The notes beneath the pieces are model-generated. The model had not been told where the DNA came from. It saw nothing but the letters and a program-made list of their open reading frames with translations, and searched no databases. This document shows positions 63,869 to 64,000 of a stretch of DNA of 64,000 bases, in pieces. The stretch is from the NCBI GenBank assembly GCA_013298665.1, contig JAAFIK010000006.1, positions 58,649 to 122,648 of the forward strand, in the 5' to 3' direction. Position numbers and translations under genes: made by a program. Numbering within the stretch: position 1 is the stretch's first letter; each line of letters starts with the position of its first letter. Origin of the DNA: Chitinophagales bacterium. Its GTDB lineage: Bacteria > Bacteroidota > Bacteroidia > Chitinophagales > Chitinophagaceae.

Positions 63869-64000
63869 TGTAATTGTAGACTTCCCCCTTATTCGGCCAT
63901 TGTGTTTTAGAGTTAATAGTACATTTATTAACTTTAAATTTTACAAACAATGAAGAAAAGATTTACAGAAAGCCAAATTGTGGCTGCCATCAAGAAACAG
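63869..64000 (+). mobile_element. IS3-family element, left end (partial)
   Basis: Begins with TGTAATTGTAGACTTCCCCC, a likely terminal repeat opening with TG as is usual in the IS3 family, 5 bases after the recombinase remnant. The element runs off the window edge, so its right end and target duplication cannot be read. Confidence 0.6.
63950..64000 (+). CDS. IS3-family transposase OrfA, first 17 codons
   Basis: MKKRFTESQIVAAIKKQ is the usual opening of the helix-turn-helix OrfA of IS3-type elements (compare KxRFTESQIVxxLKE). The frame is open to the window end. Only 17 codons are visible, so family and intactness are provisional. Confidence 0.7.
   Translation, partial: MKKRFTESQIVAAIKKQ

Overview
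The window looks like a chromosome segment of a Bacteroidota bacterium, most likely a Chitinophagaceae-type member. Four things point there. Recognisable promoters carry the Bacteroidota -7 box TAnnTTTG instead of a sigma70 -10 box. Gliding-motility genes gldA and gldC are present, with a secreted protein ending in a type IX sorting-like tail. Several outer-membrane beta-barrels and lipoproteins occur. Starts lack strong Shine-Dalgarno sequences. This assignment comes from reading the sequence, not from a database search.

Layout. 1-8.6 kb: end of a fasciclin-domain protein, a LytS/LytTR two-component pair, then a leftward run of TPR protein, serine hydrolase lipoprotein, beta-barrel, endonuclease III, a small anti-sigma-like protein, FtsB/DivIC and enolase. 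8.6-24.3 kb: a repeat-containing gap, AraC regulator, retropepsin-like protease, leftward holB-ricT-gldA, a PadR-PspC unit, acetyltransferase, SRAP protein, Ada-like alkyl transferase, hydrolase, lipase and RuvC. 24.3-26.6 kb: zinc peptidase and two clpP paralogues.

26.7-39.0 kb is the most interesting region: a complete class I lanthipeptide locus. It contains a LanC cyclase with a 250-residue C-terminal extension, three tandem precursor genes with ten conserved cysteines each, a nucleotidyltransferase-fold protein of unknown role, a C39-peptidase ABC exporter, an HlyD adaptor, and a dehydratase split into a glutamylation protein and a separate elimination protein. It sits between the housekeeping genes clpP and glpK and reads as AT-richer than its flanks (by eye, not computed). 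The leader type and split dehydratase recall the pinensin family. The long Cys-rich core, the fused LanC tail and the nucleotidyltransferase are the unusual parts. A likely route, inferred from the families: leader recognition, glutamyl-tRNA-dependent dehydration of Ser/Thr, cyclisation by LanC, then leader removal at a GA site and export by the C39 transporter with HlyD.

39-62.8 kb is mostly housekeeping: glpK, an acetyltransferase-like protein, a putative T9SS cargo, dnaX, pyruvate dehydrogenase E2, a 189-bp miniature inverted-repeat element, the 5-oxoprolinase operon pxpBCA with an NRAMP-like transporter lacking the metal-binding motif, gmk, a CNNM/GldE-like protein, a glycosyltransferase, gldC, yqeY, cvpA, a hydrolase, a CBS protein, an Omp85-like barrel, nadK and a sensor kinase/regulator pair.

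62.8-64.0 kb is a decayed mobile region: an 86-bp duplicated repeat, twelve exact-period copies of a 43-bp palindrome-bearing unit, a tyrosine recombinase remnant broken by an 8-bp duplication and a Tyr-to-Cys change, and the start of an IS3-family element cut by the window edge. I saw no tRNA, rRNA or CRISPR array.
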